A stretch of 52,500 nucleotides of DNA from Zygnema cylindricum (taxonomy: Eukaryota > Streptophyta > Zygnematophyceae > Zygnematales > Zygnemataceae): contig JBBHKE010001777.1 in the NCBI GenBank assembly GCA_037447655.1, forward strand, positions 1 to 52,500, given 5' to 3'. The notes beneath the pieces are model-generated. The model made no database searches. It saw nothing but the letters and a program-made list of their open reading frames with translations, and was not told the DNA's origin. This document shows positions 10,501 through 20,076 of this stretch, piece by piece. The stretch's first letter is position 1. The number at the start of each line of letters is the position of its first letter. Position numbers and translations under genes: made by a program.

Positions 10501-13163
10501 GTACTTTAGGCATATTATAAGCTCATTTGCGATCACAATAGAAACCTTTTCTCTACACCCTTTTTCTAAATCCACAATGAATTGTTGGCCGCAGTTCTAT
10601 GAAAAAACCCCAGGCTTCTTTGTATTTTGTTAAACCATTCACTTTAACAGGTAGATCTCAACTTGACAAATTTGAATAACTAAAAATAATTTTCAAAAAG
10701 TAAGTGTTAAAAAAAAAAAAAAAACGGTGCCAAACAGGTTATATGGAGGGTCAGAACAAAGTTTTATGATTACTAACCAAGACCTAAAACTTGTTAAGGT
10801 TCACTTTGTCAAGATTGTGGCTGAATTATGTTATGCAAAAGATGGTTATGCTATGCAAATTATGGCTTCACCATATTACTCTCGAATCAGAACTTATACA
10901 CATACGTACCTTCACTATTTTGTATATATCCGACTTCTCGCCTTGACCACCTCTCCCACCTCGTCCTCCTCTTCCTGCACCTCTACCACCTCTCCCTCCT
11001 CTACCTCTCCCTCCTGGGCCCTTTCCGTTCCCATTTGCAAGTATATCTCCTTCGGCATCCAGCTTTTGCCGCCCTAGGGATTCTGTAAGTTTGTTAAAAT
11101 TGTCCTCTCTAAAATTGCTTTTCTCGTCTACCACCAAATAGAGTCCGGCTCCTCCAATCGGAAATGCATAATGTTGGAGTGGAGTGGGACGATAGTCGGT
11201 ATAAACTACATGACAAGGCTGTTTGTGAAGGTGACAAATCCACCCGGCAAATTCATTGGCATTTGTGATAGTGGCTGATAGAAAAACCATTTTTACTTCC
11301 GGAGGTAAGAATATGATGCTCTCCTCCCATACAACACCCCGTTCTCGATCTCTCATATAATGAATCTCGTCAAAAACCACCCACGCCACTTCACGAAGTA
11401 CCTCTGAACCGTGATAAAGCATGTGTCGCAAAATTTCTGTCGTCATCACCAAACAAGCTGCATTGGGAGCTATTGTGTTGTCTCCAGTCATTAAACCGAC
11501 ATCACTAAATTCACTACTTAGTTCGCGATACTTTTGGTTGCTCAACGCCTGGAACCCATCCCACAAAATTTGTGTAGACACTAACCATCGCTATTAGTAT
11601 AATAAAAACGAATTTGGTCGCAGCTTTTTCAACCAAAAATCATAAGTGTTAGTAACACTGTTTTAAGAGAGTGGATTACAAGTCGCACGTCTCCCTACAG
11701 TACATTACTTTTATACATTTTTCCTCTTTTACACTAAGCTGTTAAAGTCAATCACTCTAATTCGAGTGCGATGTTTTGACCCAAAACCATAAATTAGGAT
11801 TAAAAACACTATATAGTTAAGTGGCTCATAATGAGCCACGCTGCAAAACATAAGTTCGTGTAGTTAATTCTAATGAGTGGTAAAGCTAACAATTTTACGA
11901 ACTCTACAAGCAATGGCCAGTGCAATTCCTTACATTCCCCCATTCTTTTACAAAATCTTCGACAATTTTGGGGAAATCAGCATTCACCTTCAACCAGGGA
12001 TTAAATTTCCCCATTCTTTTACAGAATCAAAGAAATTTCAAGGTAATCACTGTTAACCTTAAATTCGGGTTTAAAATTGTGTTTTTCGAGTTAACAGTTG
12101 CAGAATCTGCTTTATTTTCCTCAATTCTTTACAGAAGCTCCGTATTTTATAGGTCATTAAAGGTTAAAAGAGGGCTTAAATAAGGATTTTTCGAGATAGC
12201 AGCTACAGAGTCGTGCGGAGCATCAAATAGAAGCAAACTACAAGAAGGTATGCTTTCCGTGACGACGGCCCGAAGGTTCGAAGCACAGCGAACTACAAAA
12301 AGTGCTAAGCAGGATGCTTTTTCGGTATTCCCTTGTCCAAAAAAGACAAGGCAGGATGCAGGATGCTTTTTCGAGACCTTCTTATTGCAGTTTGATGCGC
12401 TGCCCACCTCTGGGGCGGAATACATACGGCATAAATCGCACATAGCTTCTTCTACTTTTTGCTGTTTTGTCCCCATTTTCTTACAGAATCTCAGATATTT
12501 AAGAACCAATAGGGCTTATCTTAAATTAGGGTTTATATTAGGATTTCAATTAGGGTTTAAACCAAAGTATCTAACCTGAGGTTCTGCAAAAGCAATAAAA
12601 ACGCCTTTTACCACACATCTGCAAGAAACAAGAAAACGGGAATCTCGTCGACGGGGAGACGGAGAGGGAGAGGGAAAGGAAGAGAGAGAGAGAGAGAGAG
12701 GCAGTAGGAGAAACACCTTCAAAGGAGAAGTATAAATGACTTTTTGTTTGTCTCGAAACGCCATGGCTATAGCGTACTCAGCAACTGCTGTCTTTCCTGC
12801 TGATGTATGCGCAGCAACCAAAACAGATTCTCTTCTTTCTAAACAGGCTACGGAAGTTTCTTGGAAAGGATCCAAAGAAAACGGGTAAGTCTTTGCCCGA
12901 GGTCCGTCGTACTTAGGGTTTCTTATTGTTCCGTGAATTTCGCCATCTTTGGAAGAAACAAATCCTGCAGGAATTGCAACTTCATGCACACATGATTTAG
13001 GTTTAGCGTCTGATTGGTCAGGGGAGGTTTCTGGAACTTTTTTGGAAGTTTCTGAGTAAGTTGGCTCGTCTGGAGGTTCGGTTTTGACAGTTTTTAAAGA
13101 CTTAGGTGTTTTATCCTCCGTGGAAACTTCTGCAGAAAGTCGTTTTCGCTTTGAAGAATCCAT
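1..13163 (-). CDS. HEN2: HEN2-type DExH-box RNA helicase (nuclear exosome cofactor), 12 exons, C-terminus off window
   Basis: MTR4-family helicase of the plant HEN2 branch, which delivers nucleoplasmic RNA to the nuclear exosome. Exons on the minus strand: 12717-13163, 10910-11548, 9158-9286, 8193-8378, 7177-7281, 6754-6822, 6205-6372, 4250-4321, 2625-2741, 2178-2393, 538-696 and 1-54 (cut by the edge). All borders are GT-AG. They give 787 residues; the family is near 1,000, so about 200 C-terminal residues lie outside. Visible motifs: Walker A AHTSAGKT (118-125), DEIH (209-212), SAT (240-242), SGRAGRRG (504-511), and [10 protein letters not shown] of the KOW/arch region from 653. HEN2 rather than MTR4 is favoured by [14 protein letters not shown] and KGEMHV. 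A Gly/Arg-rich RGG stretch (about 326-352) separates the two RecA lobes. The start at 13163 opens a basic N-terminus (MDSSKRKR) about 95 residues before the helicase core. All 11 introns are phase 0. No frameshift or stop is seen in the exons, so the gene looks intact. Confidence 0.96.
328..505. repeat. Three-copy tandem repeat, about 60 bp, in HEN2 intron 11
   Basis: Three diverged units, each containing a core like TATTAAAACTATTAATTCC followed by TCTAATGAC, begin near 328, 388 and 450. They fill most of intron 11 (55-537). Confidence 0.75.
720..775. repeat. Three copies of an 18-bp repeat next to the exon 11 acceptor
   Basis: The unit TTAGAAGAGGACTGT is repeated three times. On the HEN2 coding strand it reads as a pyrimidine-rich tract just upstream of the exon 11 acceptor (697-699), so it probably forms part of the splice acceptor region. 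Confidence 0.7.
884..991. repeat. GA-rich tract (GAGAGG)n in HEN2 intron 10
   Basis: Nearly pure purine on the plus strand, built from GAGAGGGA units. On the HEN2 transcript it is a CU tract. Open frames rich in Arg/Glu or Ser/Pro here are microsatellite artefacts. Confidence 0.85.
1158..1198. repeat. (TA)n microsatellite
   Basis: About 20 uninterrupted TA units in HEN2 intron 10, followed by ACACACAC. Confidence 0.9.
1513..1682. repeat. (TAA)n microsatellite followed by an A-rich tract
   Basis: A run of AAT units (1513-1547) followed by about 115 bases of almost only A and C on the plus strand. Both lie inside HEN2 intron 10. Confidence 0.85.
1849..2140. repeat. CT-rich minisatellite (CTCTCCCTT)n in HEN2 intron 10
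   Basis: About 290 bases of pyrimidine on the plus strand built from CTTCTCTCCC-type units. It ends about 40 bases from HEN2 exon 10. In the transcript it is purine, so it is complementary in kind to the tract filling intron 9. Confidence 0.9.
2398..2615. repeat. GA-rich tract filling HEN2 intron 9
   Basis: Intron 9 (2394-2624, 231 nt) is almost wholly purine on the plus strand (GAGAGGGAG units), so the transcribed intron is a polypyrimidine run from near the donor to the acceptor. Confidence 0.92.
2790..2868. repeat. 15-bp tandem repeat in HEN2 intron 8
   Basis: Five to six copies of TCAAAGTACATAT(T/TC), decaying to AAAAGTACATATT at the right end. Confidence 0.8.
3411..3482 (+). pseudogene. 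Orphan LRR exon 1, antisense in HEN2 intron 8
   Basis: A 72-nt block with an acceptor (GGCATAG) and a donor (GTAAGA) encodes one leucine-rich repeat: [20 protein letters not shown] stop codon (TAA) follows TSL. Length and phase (one base in, two bases out) are those of modular plant LRR exons. It lies on the strand opposite HEN2. No signal peptide, transmembrane or kinase exon is seen nearby, so it is probably a relic of an LRR receptor gene. Confidence 0.7.
3975..4046 (+). pseudogene. Orphan LRR exon 2, antisense in HEN2 intron 8
   Basis: Second 72-nt LRR block, with acceptor GTGTCACAG and donor GTAAGACA, encoding [19 protein letters not shown] and then SLLEL without a stop. It has the same phase as the copy 564 bp upstream. 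The sequences just after both donors are also alike (GTAAGACAC), so exon and flanking intron were duplicated together. Probably part of the same LRR gene relic. Confidence 0.72.
4250..4321 (-). CDS. HEN2: HEN2 exon 8 (24-codon exon)
   Basis: A 72-nt exon found by reading between exon 7 and exon 9, where a piece of the family alignment was missing. It starts after GAGTGAGCAG and ends at CTCAG|GTATT. The product begins [15 protein letters not shown] and fills the charged helical stretch after the FHQFQ motif. The acceptor lies next to a large tandem-repeat array in intron 7, and a second copy of the donor-like context sits near 4156-4168. Confidence 0.9.
4347..5560. repeat. About seven tandem units of 180-220 bp in HEN2 intron 7
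   Basis: Each unit starts like ACACCATAGAGAATTCTGTGG, continues with ACCCACAGTATGGCAGAATT and ATCTCAGACAAACTAC, then TATC-TTATCGTGTATCAG iterations. Units begin near 4347, 4540, 4763, 4973, 5152, 5366 and 5500. The array starts about 25 bp upstream (coding sense) of the exon 8 acceptor. Confidence 0.85.
5706..5885. repeat. Short repeat CAGTATTGCAGTAATCCAG in HEN2 intron 7
   Basis: Irregular tandem repeats of CAGTATTGCAGTAATCCAG and shorter derivatives, adjoining the larger array on its right. Confidence 0.8.
6345..6525. repeat. Local duplication of the HEN2 exon 7 start
   Basis: The first part of exon 7 with its acceptor context (TTTGCAGGTTTCCATATCCATCTGAAC on the plus strand is split here only for reference to 6352-6378) recurs in intron 6 at about 6500-6526, and the CATCTGAAC plus AAGGTACA pieces recur at about 6429-6460. 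The intronic copy keeps 10-12 exon-like codons but its acceptor is changed to CAGG, so it is probably not spliced in. Confidence 0.65.
6754..6822 (-). CDS. HEN2: HEN2 exon 6 (23 codons, helicase motif VI)
   Basis: Short exon bounded by TAG acceptor and CAG|GTAAAA donor. It encodes residues 503-525, beginning [10 protein letters not shown] and ending MIDEQ. The arginines of motif VI that contact ATP lie here, so the exon is indispensable for helicase activity. It is only 69 nt. Confidence 0.95.
7933..8191. repeat. Tandem duplication beside the HEN2 exon 4 donor (unit about 143 bp)
   Basis: About 115 bp next to the exon 4 donor (8076-8191) is repeated at 7933-8050. Both copies end in GATGGC(A/G)T(T/C)GTATTCTCA. 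On the coding strand both hold an acidic-looking frame (EYDAIK then LKAEEKEE), interrupted by a stop at the same place. No function is assigned. Confidence 0.7.
12655..12701. repeat. GA-rich tract in HEN2 intron 1
   Basis: GAGAGGGAGAGGGAAAGG followed by (GA)n, directly after the intron 1 donor on the coding strand, where it reads as CU. Confidence 0.85.
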
Positions 13164-13350
13164 GGTGAGAGAGGCGAGAGAAGAGGGAAGTGTGAGAGAG
13201 AAACAGGAGACGAAAAAATGAGACAGAGGAGTGGAGAATTCGGAATTGCCAGTCGCTACAGTTAAGTATCTGCAAATCGTAGGAAAGATTAAAAATTCGA
13301 AAGCTCAAAAATTCGAAAGTTCAAAAGTTCGAGAGTTCACAAGTTAAAAG
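13164..13350 (-). promoter_or_regulatory. HEN2 5' flank / probable 5' UTR
   Basis: Sequence just upstream of the HEN2 start codon. It is purine-rich on the plus strand, then carries several short direct repeats of the type AATTCGAAAG(C/T)TCAA at about 13295-13345. No clear TATA box or transcription start can be assigned. It is called 5' flank by position only. Confidence 0.35.
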
Positions 13351-14263
13351 GTGCGAAATAAAATCCGCATTGTATAGCGCACTGTACGTTTTGCTCGAGA
13401 AGTGAATTTTAGGAATTTAGTTCTAATCTTTAGTTGGCGTAGTTTGAGGCTTTAGTGTCTAGGGTAGTTTGTAGTGTTTCAAACTTTCGATAATTTAGTT
13501 TTGTTGTACTTGTTTTATTTCTTTTCTTTTAGGCTTTTAAAGCACTTTTGATGAGTTTTTAGTCCTTTAGGATTTTGGCCTTTAACCTTTGTTGGTCATC
13601 AATTCTTATTAGTGACAATCATGTTTTGTACTTTGATGGAATTACCATCGCGTTCTTGGAAATAAAATCTATTTAATATCACACGTCAGCACAGGTGTCG
13701 CTTTGATCATCACATTAGCATTGTTGTGCTCCAACATTTAAAGGTTTTCACGTGTAAAAGTATAAATTGAGTTTAGACACGTTTTCACGTTTTTACATTT
13801 TGGGATAACTTTTTCGTTTTTCCCGTACTATATTCGTACTAAATGTGCAAATGAGAAATGGAAAATGTTATTTAGACACTCTGAAATTTTAGATGGCCAC
13901 CTTGAAAAAAAAATGTTTGATAAATGTGTAATTTAAAGTACAAATAAAAAGGGTGTCCACCTAGCCCTGTCAAAAATCATGTGTCGTGCTGGGGGCCGCT
14001 AAAAATATTGTTGACACCGCGGGTGGCCAACTGGTGAAAAACGGGTGATACAACCTTTTTTATATGGTTAACCAAGTGGTATATTGCTCGTATCATTATT
14101 TTCCAGCATCGACAGATTGTCAACATGCAACAACGAAAAAATACCTAAAAAACCATTTTTCATTACACCAGTTTGGCGTAACTACAAAGGGGAGTTCCGA
14201 GGCAGTTGGTCGTGGTCCTCGTACACTTTTAGATCTCCATCCGGATTAAGAGGACACAAACCC

Positions 14264-14570
14264 TATATCGTATAACCTTGTATCTAGTCTAATTGGCTAA
14301 GGCTACCCGCTACAGGCAGCTTTGACGGACGGTAAGTACCAGATTCAAATCCTGGGTCAGTCAATAACTATTTTGGTAAGTCTACCAATCTAATGCCTGT
14401 CCCTGTCTGGATAGCATAGGCGGCCATGGCTCTATCTCCCTCTCCAACGTTAAGTGACTGCGACAAGTGTGAGAGCTAGAGAGAGGAGTTAGAGGTAGAC
14501 TGCCTGTGCTTCTTTTCTGCATTTTACAAAACCTATAAAATATTAAAATAGCCTATAATTTCTACCGAAT
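14264..14570 (-). mobile_element. Truncated LTR fragment (family of the 22.2 kb LTR)
   Basis: Homologous to the first 300 bases of the copia LTRs at 22234-23270 and 20077-21124, in minus orientation. It starts (read on plus) with AAACCCTATATCGTATAACC and ends near AATTTCTAC, the 5' tip of the LTR. It contains the tRNA-like module. The rest of the LTR is absent, so this is either a truncated LTR or an independent short element sharing that segment. Confidence 0.65.
14285..14360 (+). other. tRNA-like module in an LTR fragment
   Basis: A-box-like TTGGCTAAGG and B-box-like GATTCAAATCC spaced as in a tRNA, with a CCAG/CTGG T-stem. Antisense to the LTR. It is not a functional tRNA gene: no proper acceptor stem. 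Confidence 0.6.
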
Positions 14571-14596
14571 TTGTTCCAACGGACGCGATTCACCCG

Positions 14597-14660
14597 GGAC
14601 CACAAGCGTGATATACGAGGGACCACAAGCGTGATTCGCGTGGGACCACAAGTGACGAAG
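14597..14660. repeat. Three copies of a 23-bp repeat
   Basis: GGGACCACAAGCGTGAT occurs twice and GGGACCACAAGTGA once, spaced 23 bp apart, just right of the LTR fragment. Confidence 0.8.
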
Positions 14661-15269
14661 CACTCAGGTGCTTTGTACTACACGACCACATTCGGCTAGA
14701 CTTTAGCGATTACCGCTGACTAAGCATTTGGAAAGTTTTGTGTACGGTTCAATATCTGTAAATATTTGAATTATATTGTTTTGTAGTTTAATGGAATAAA
14801 AAATAGTGTTCCATTAATCATGTTTTTAGAAAGTAATAATTAGGGTTTTCAGGTATGATGACGTACAAGTAGGATTCTGTGTTGTTAGACAAGATAATAA
14901 CCGTAGTAACAGTTACCCAAATTAGTGTATATTAGTAGATACACATTGTGAGTATATAACTTAAACCTTAGCCAATTTTGTAGCATCCAGTTTTTGGAAT
15001 ATGAATTTCTAAAAAGGCAGTTTTTGGGAAACTTCCAGACATCATATCTTATGGTTTATAAGTTCATTTGGGCTGCAATTTTGGAAATTGTCAGTTTACT
15101 CTATTGTGTATCGGTGTGGAAAATTTCAGGCATATTGGCCTTTTGAGTCATATTTTGTGTCAGATCAAAGTTGGCTGTTGAGTAGGTACTTTGGAAGTTT
15201 CTGTTGTTTTCATGTCTACTTCCACTACTATTGCTGGTCCTCCTCCTGCAGCGGTGGTTGTATAACAAC

Positions 15270-15842
15270 ACATATTGGTACGAGTAGAGTACCTTTTAGT
15301 GTTGAACAACTTTGACTCTCAAAATATTGTTACAACCAGTTAAAATTTTGCCGCGGTTGTGAACGTCGTCCGTCATAATAAAATCAACAATTCACACGGT
15401 CGGCGAAGGTTTACGGTAACAAATTTGCGACAACCACGTGTAAATTAAAGGGTTGTGCACAATCACTTTCTCACTTTACGTGAGCTCCACTGAGGGAGCA
15501 CATGTTGGCTTTTAACTTAGCCGCAAAATTGAAATTTAATCGCGAATCGTTACATTAAACTTAACAAAATATACTTTGTACACTATAATAAAACGGACCC
15601 GCGTAAAAGTATCAAACTAAATGAAAAAAAAAGTGAGTCGTCACACACGACCGAATCAATCTACACTATTTACCATTCACCGGCCGTGTGAATTGCTAAT
15701 TTTATTATGACAGTCGACGGTCACTTGCGCGACAAAATTTTTACCGGTTGTAACAATATTTTGAAAGTCAAAGCAGTTCAACAGATTGACCGTCAAATTT
15801 AACCTCAACAATACTTTACTCGTACCAATGTGTACTTAAACC
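15270..15842. mobile_element. Fold-back (long inverted-repeat) MITE-like element
   Basis: The left arm (about 15270-15420) and the right arm (about 15670-15842) are inverted copies. Shared blocks include ACATTGGTACGAGTA at the outer ends, TCAAAATATTGTTACAACC, and ATTCACACGG inside. There is no coding capacity between the arms. It is related to the element at 17409-18146 by its GACGGTCAAT-type arms. Confidence 0.75.
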
Positions 15843-15898
15843 ATACAATCTTTGACAAGGTGATGTAAGTGCTTGTGCGCAACCAATGATCTATTCCC

Positions 15899-15927
<29 letters not shown>

Positions 15928-15929
<2 letters not shown>

Positions 15930-18232
15930 GGAAATTGCTAATCGCAGAGAAGATTTTTGCTGCGCGTAGGTAGTTGTCAGAAATTGTACATTTGAAGTAC
16001 ATTTTCGTACAAGCTACGTGTTGTCCTTGGCCTATTTCAGCCATGGATGACTCACGGAAAACACCCACATACTACCCCTAAACAGCTGTGTTTCAGACAA
16101 CCCAGATTACTCCACAATATACAAAAGTACCTCAAACTGCACCAGTATGTAGTATGTACTAGACACTATAAACTCCCAAAGTTACAGCTTGATCCACAAA
16201 TGAATCGAAAAGATATGAGCTCCAGAGTTTCCCAAAAACAGCTGACAGCTTATCAAACTAACCAATTAAATCTCTCACATAATTCTACAGAAAAAGCAGA
16301 ACAGAATGAAACTATACAACCATATAATTTCTATATCATAGAACATACACACAAAGTTTCATATCAAGATATCTATCAGAGTGATCACACTGACAGGTCA
16401 AAGATGCAAAAAAACAGTCTGCAATTACTTTGATAAACTCAGCTGATAATGAAAATAAACTAAGTCCTACAATTTATACTCACATAGCTATCTACTGAGC
16501 CCTAAACTAATTAAATAACTACACGTGTATCTAAGTAATGTACTCGAATAAAGTCACTGTACGTCAGCGGTACGTCTACTGTACCGGAAGTACGTCTAAA
16601 CCCTAATTATAACATCTATCCTATTTCACTATTGTAACACTAAAAAATTAATTCACTATATACAAATTAAAGCTGCTTCAGATATTTACAAATAAGTGCC
16701 GTACATATATAGTGCCACTTGCTTTGTCAGCAATTAGCGAATCCGTCCAAAAGACCGTACACGCAAAACCGACATCTCTTGATAGCAAGTCGGCTGCGCA
16801 AAATGACGCAACCTGCTTTTCAATTGTCGTCCTGTCCGATTTTCTCCGCCGTTGATGTACACGTGATCGGACGATTGTATTAGCGTCCCGTAGTATTGTC
16901 CCAATGTGGTCCCACTTCGAATCGAGTCCATCCAATCGATTCGTATCCACCGTTCATTATTGTCGTTTGTTTCTGCATAGGTCACATTAGTCCAATCGAC
17001 CGTGGTAATGCGGTACAAAGCACCTGAGTGCATACGGCGAGCTTCATCACTTGTGGTCCCGCACGAATCGTGTCCGTTGAGACGATCTGAATCAATGTTC
17101 CATATTGAACCCGTACAGTAAATTTATCGGATGTCCGGTCCAAACTATATCCGTTCGATTCTGCGAATCTGCTCGCTCGATGTTAGACGCGTGTATGTGA
17201 GTGTCGGCGCCATTTAGAAATACCTGCAAAATCCTCATCTGCTGACGCGTGTCCCTGTAGAAGTACAGTACACTCTTTTGTCCTTATACTACTGTAACAC
17301 TATAAGGGGTCAGTAATAAAGTGTGTATAGCAAAATATATTCTAAGTACTAAACTCTCTCTCACTAACCTATTTACTGAGTACTAAAGTTTTCAAATCAC
17401 AACACTACGTACCTTTAAGTTCATATTTGACGGTCAATCCGTCGAACAACTTTGACTAGCGAAATATTGTAACGGCGGTTAAAAAGCTGTCGCGCTAACG
17501 AACATCGACCGTCATGAAAAAAAAAAAAATCACACAACCGGCGCAGGTTTACTGTAACAAAACTGAGGCAACCACATATAAATAAAATGGTTGCGCGCAG
17601 GTAGTTACTCAGTTGACATGAGCTCCATTGTGAAAGCACACATCGACAATGTGAATCAATGTGAAGTATTTATTCAATGTAAGAATGGTGATTCGTAAAT
17701 AGTGTGGTTTCATTTGGTCGCGCGTGACGACGCTTCATTTTAGTTTCATTGATATTTATACATGGGTACGCTTTTATATTTTGTATGAAGTTTATTTTGT
17801 TTCGTGTGAGTTTATACATGTAGTATGTTGTCGTTTAATTTGTGTCCAAGTTCAGCGTAACAGTTCGCGATTAGATTCTATTTTTGCGGCTAAGTCAAAT
17901 GTCGGTGTGTGCTTTCATTGTGGAGCTCACGTGAAGTGAGTAACTACTTACGCGCAACCATTTTATTTATATGTGGATGCCTCTGCTTTGTTACAGTAAA
18001 CCTAAGCCGGTTGTGTGAATTGGTATTTTTTTCATGACAGCTGAAGGTCGCAAGCGCGATAAAAAATTAAACCGCCGTTACAATATTCCGTCAGTCAAAG
18101 TTGTTCGACGGAGTGACCGTCAAATATAAACCTAAAGGTATGTAGCTTGTACGAAACTGTATTTCAAATGTACAATTTATGACAACTACCTGCGTGTAGC
18201 AAAAATCGTCCCCGTGATTAGCAATTCCCTAT
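15928..18232. mobile_element. Terminal-inverted-repeat element, about 2.3 kb
   Basis: The left end (15928-16010, starting GGAAATTGCTAATCGC) and the right end (18136-18232, reverse-complement start GGGAATTGCTAATCAC) match as inverted repeats for about 85 bp up to ACAAGCTAC. The ends sit in TA-rich flanks. Inside are open frames of up to 128 codons (for example 16047-16433 and 16734-17033 on the opposite strand) without a domain I recognise. The right part is occupied by a separate fold-back element. Confidence 0.65.
17409..18146. mobile_element. Fold-back MITE with about 215-bp arms
   Basis: Left arm 17409-17640 and right arm 17915-18146 are close inverted copies. The tips read TACCTTTAAGTT and AACCTAAAGGTA. 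Next comes ATTTGACGGTCAAT on the left and its complement on the right, and further in AAAATGGTTGCGCG and its complement. The central 270 bp contain a segment (GTGTGGTTTCATTTGGTCGC) also found near 51050. Non-coding. Confidence 0.8.
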
Positions 18233-18689
18233 ACATATATTCCATAGTTCAAAAGTAGGTGAAAGTAGGCCCATAGAATATGCCTATTGTATGTAAAACA
18301 TACAATATGACCTTTAGACCCGTATTGTCTTGGTCGCAAAATGAAAAAAACTAGTAACAGGGTTGAGTTGCATATCGATTGATAGGGAATTAAACTTCAT
18401 GTCTAAATTTAAAAAAACATTAGGACAAAAAAAAAATATGTGAGTTTTGAGGATTTTTTATTTAAACCGTCAGATTTGGAAGATCGGACGGTCGCTGATC
18501 AAATTAGCGAACTAAGACGATCACATGAAAAGCTCATAACACAACTCATCCTACGCCGTGTCAGTTCGCTAAAAAAATTTGTCCGGCGGCGTGCGTTGTA
18601 CTACGATCATACGTCATATTCGTAAGTTTGTACAAGAGTGTGCACAAATACATACACATACAGTATGCCTACTTTACGCGAGTTTTGTG

Positions 18690-19067
18690 CATAGTTGTTC
18701 AAATCGCGCGATTTTTTCCTTTTTTCGGATTGAAACGTATCATTCATGGCTTTTGAAAAAATCGTAAAAAAACGTGTAGTGTAAATTGAAACTGAAAATT
18801 TACAGAAACCTGTAAATAAATTAATGTAACTGTAGATTTTTTTACGGACATGTACAAAATAAAACGGGAAGTATGCGTCGTACTTATTGGTACTTTCTGT
18901 TCAGTAAACTGAATAGGAATACCACAGAAGTTGTACGTTATATAATAAAAAATGTACGGATATTTTCAAAAAGAGACGTTGAACGTCACAGTAATTTCGC
19001 GCGTTCATTTTGAAATTTGTACGGGCGTCTTCTTCAACTTTTTTTGAAAAAAGACGCCATGGAACAT
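18690..19067 (+). mobile_element. CATAGTTGTTC-family MITE, right end cut by a copia LTR
   Basis: Begins CATAGTTGTTCAAATCGCGC, as at 42629 and 43112, and follows the 43112 copy closely up to GACGCCATGGAACA, where the copia LTR begins. It carries the same 15-bp-stem hairpin (GGCGTCTTCTTC and its complement) as the 43112 copy. The right half was not found at the other end of the copia nest. Confidence 0.75.
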
Positions 19068-19698
19068 TGAAAACGAAACCGCGAGGAAGCCTCTTCCCCA
19101 TATCCCACCCCTTTTCTCCCAAGCTTTTTACTATCTTCGCCTCAAGACTTCGACAAAAGCAATCATTCATAGGATCGTACACAAAACTCAAAGTGCAAGA
19201 CTACAACGGAAGCATACAAAAAAAAATTCACACGAGAGAAACGGTCCCCGAAAGCCAATATATTTCACAGACATTTTCTCCCATACAAGATTAATTTTCC
19301 CTCCCTCTAAGCTGCAGTATTTAGTACTGGAAGTGAAGCGTTACATTATCAAACTATAAAACCAAACCAAACATAAAGTGCGCACGAAGCGCCTACCAAT
19401 CAAATTGCGTTTATATGCGAAACTACGTACAACAAAAGTACTAAGCAAACGTACAACCAAAACAAATAAAGACAAAACGAACCCACCAACCGTACACACC
19501 AAACGAAACAAAATACCTGGTCGTCGCCAAACTCAATCTTCGCGAGACCAGGGTACTACAAAACCGTACAATTAGACTTAATGACTCCAAACTTACCTGG
19601 ACCACTAACTTGTCGTAAATACCACTAACTTGATGTAACGACAATTTAGCCGGCTACGCGACAGGCTGCAACGGCCTATTATAACCTTGATCCTAACA
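19068..19698 (-). mobile_element. 3' LTR of the host (older) copia element
   Basis: On the minus strand it begins TGTTAGGATCAAGG, directly after a polypurine tract, and ends TTTTCA at 19068, giving TG...CA ends and 631 bp. A TATA-like CATATAAACG lies near 19409. Left flank: ACAT, inside a MITE. No matching 5' LTR is present at the right end of the nest. Confidence 0.7.
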
Positions 19699-19713
19699 AT
19701 CCCCCTCTCAAAG
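19699..19713 (-). promoter_or_regulatory. Polypurine tract of the host copia element
   Basis: TTTGAGAGGGGGA on the minus strand immediately before the LTR start. This is the usual plus-strand primer of Ty1-copia elements. Confidence 0.75.
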
Positions 19714-20076
19714 TTGTAATCATTACACCAACCATAATTTGGGTCTTCCCCTCAAAAATACATCATGACTCGCGGATTTCGTCAGCGTACCCGCGGCTTC
19801 CTCTAACGTTGAAACATACCAAAAATGAACTTCCTTTGCGGTGACCAAATCGAGTACGAAGTGCCACTAAATCCTTATATGTTATGTCCTTTTGTGAAAG
19901 ACATAATTCTTCACCAACGCCATTCAACTCATAATGTCAGAAAAAATTTTCATGCATCCAATCGTAATCCCCAATTCTCCAAGTAGCTCCTTAATCCAAA
20001 TTCACTCCTTAGACATATGACACGCAGCCATATACTGCGCTTCGGTTGAACTTAATGCGATAGTTGGTTGGAGTCG
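19714..20076 (-). pseudogene. Host copia element: RNase H C-terminal part
   Basis: Reads RLQPTIALSSTEAQYMAACH then SKE, the copia RNase H segment that normally follows SWSS. It runs with stops to the polypurine tract. The first five bases (AGTCG on plus) are the duplicated target of the solo LTR, on whose other side the preceding residues (GATISWSSRL) are found. Decayed. Confidence 0.85.

Noticed and set aside
16047-16433. 128-codon frame in the 2.3 kb TIR element
   Set aside because: No transposase or other motif recognised, and composition like the surrounding non-coding DNA; left as part of the mobile element.
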